Part shown: positions 63,678-64,000 of the stretch, one piece after another | Position numbering within the stretch: position 1 is the stretch's first letter | Layout: each line of letters opens with the position of its first letter | Origin: Methylobacterium sp. B4 | GTDB taxonomy: Bacteria; Pseudomonadota; Alphaproteobacteria; Rhizobiales; Beijerinckiaceae | NCBI RefSeq assembly: GCF_003201865.1 | Contig: NZ_QJJJ01000003.1 | Span: forward strand, 1-64,000 | DNA: 64,000 nt | Direction: 5' to 3' | Notes under the pieces: generated by a model | What the model was told of the DNA's origin: nothing | Databases searched by the model: none | What the model saw: the letters and a program-made list of their open reading frames with translations, nothing else | Made by a program: the position numbers and the translations under genes

Positions 63678-64000
63678 ATGTTCGAAGGCCTTTCCGACCG
63701 CCTCTCCGGCATCCTCTCCGGGCTGACGCGCCGCGGCGCGCTGACGGAGGCCGACGTCACCGCGGCTCTCCGCGAGGTACGCCGCGCCCTGCTGGAAGCG
63801 GACGTGGCCTTGGAGGTGGTGCGCTCGTTCACCGACCGGGTGCGCGAGAAGGCGGTGGGCGCCGTCGTGCTGAAGTCGGTGACGCCCGGCCAGATGGTCG
63901 TGAAGATCGTCAACGACGAGCTCATCGCGATGCTCGGCACCGAGGCCAGCGTCGTCGATCTCAACGCCCCGGCCCCCGTCGCCATCCTGATGGTCGGCCT
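63678..64000 (+). CDS. ffh: Signal recognition particle protein Ffh (5' part, cut by the window end)
   Basis: The first 107 residues are present: MFEGLSDRLSGILSGLTRRGALTEADVTAALREVRRALLEADVALEVVRSF is the four-helix N domain, and PVAILMVGL is the strand leading to the GTPase P-loop, which lies beyond the window. Ffh binds signal sequences on the ribosome with the 4.5S RNA and hands them to FtsY. Confidence 0.95.
   Translation, partial: MFEGLSDRLSGILSGLTRRGALTEADVTAALREVRRALLEADVALEVVRSFTDRVREKAVGAVVLKSVTPGQMVVKIVNDELIAMLGTEASVVDLNAPAPVAILMVG

Overview
This 64 kb window is high-GC chromosomal DNA from an alphaproteobacterium of the order Hyphomicrobiales (Rhizobiales), most likely Methylobacterium/Methylorubrum. 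The pointers are the rhizobial-type flagellar gene order with FtcR/Rem, MotE, MotC and a MotD/FliK-like protein; a RegB/RegA redox two-component system; an intracellular PHB depolymerase of the cysteine type; a DnaG without zinc-ribbon ligands; and a tiny mRNA with an extended Shine-Dalgarno like the one described in Bradyrhizobium. The genus is inferred from overall resemblance, not from a search.

Layout. Bases 1-12,500: DUF2244 protein, nth, purC, two overlapping GT2 glycosyltransferases, two secreted proteins (one IalB-like), a small exported protein, a YgjP-type metallopeptidase, phaZ, and regB-regA closed by a strong terminator. Bases 12,700-20,500: a small membrane protein, purS-purQ, a repeat element, apt, an inositol monophosphatase, a decayed GlcG/HbpS gene, the thiO-thiS-thiG-thiE operon behind a TPP riboswitch, and a class III adenylate cyclase. 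Bases 20,500-32,100: rpoD, dnaG, an SMP-30/Yellow-like pair, a YqeY protein, carA, a small membrane protein and a large heparinase II/III-family protein.

Bases 32,250-55,850 are a flagellar locus of three blocks. The first, on the + strand, is flgB-flgC-fliE-flgG-flgA-flgI-motE-flgH-fliL-fliP. The second, also on the + strand, is fliF-fliH-motB-motC-fliK plus a lytic transglycosylase. The third, on the - strand, is motA-fliM-small protein-fliN-fliG-flhB-unknown-ftcR. Many genes overlap by 1-4 bases, so translation is probably coupled. A toxin-antitoxin pair and a ClC channel/MarR regulator module sit between the first and second blocks and look inserted.

Bases 56,000-64,000: hslV-hslU, an EamA exporter, a two-gene cassette of lower GC (RusA-like resolvase plus a PD-(D/E)XK-HEPN protein), a metallo-beta-lactamase-fold hydrolase, a Rieske oxygenase, a rreB-like short mRNA with a 17-base Shine-Dalgarno, a coiled-coil protein, a small Cys-rich protein and the start of ffh, cut by the window end.

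The most interesting items are the RusA/nuclease-HEPN cassette, the extended Shine-Dalgarno micro-mRNA, and a glycosyltransferase gene that seems to start at ATC.
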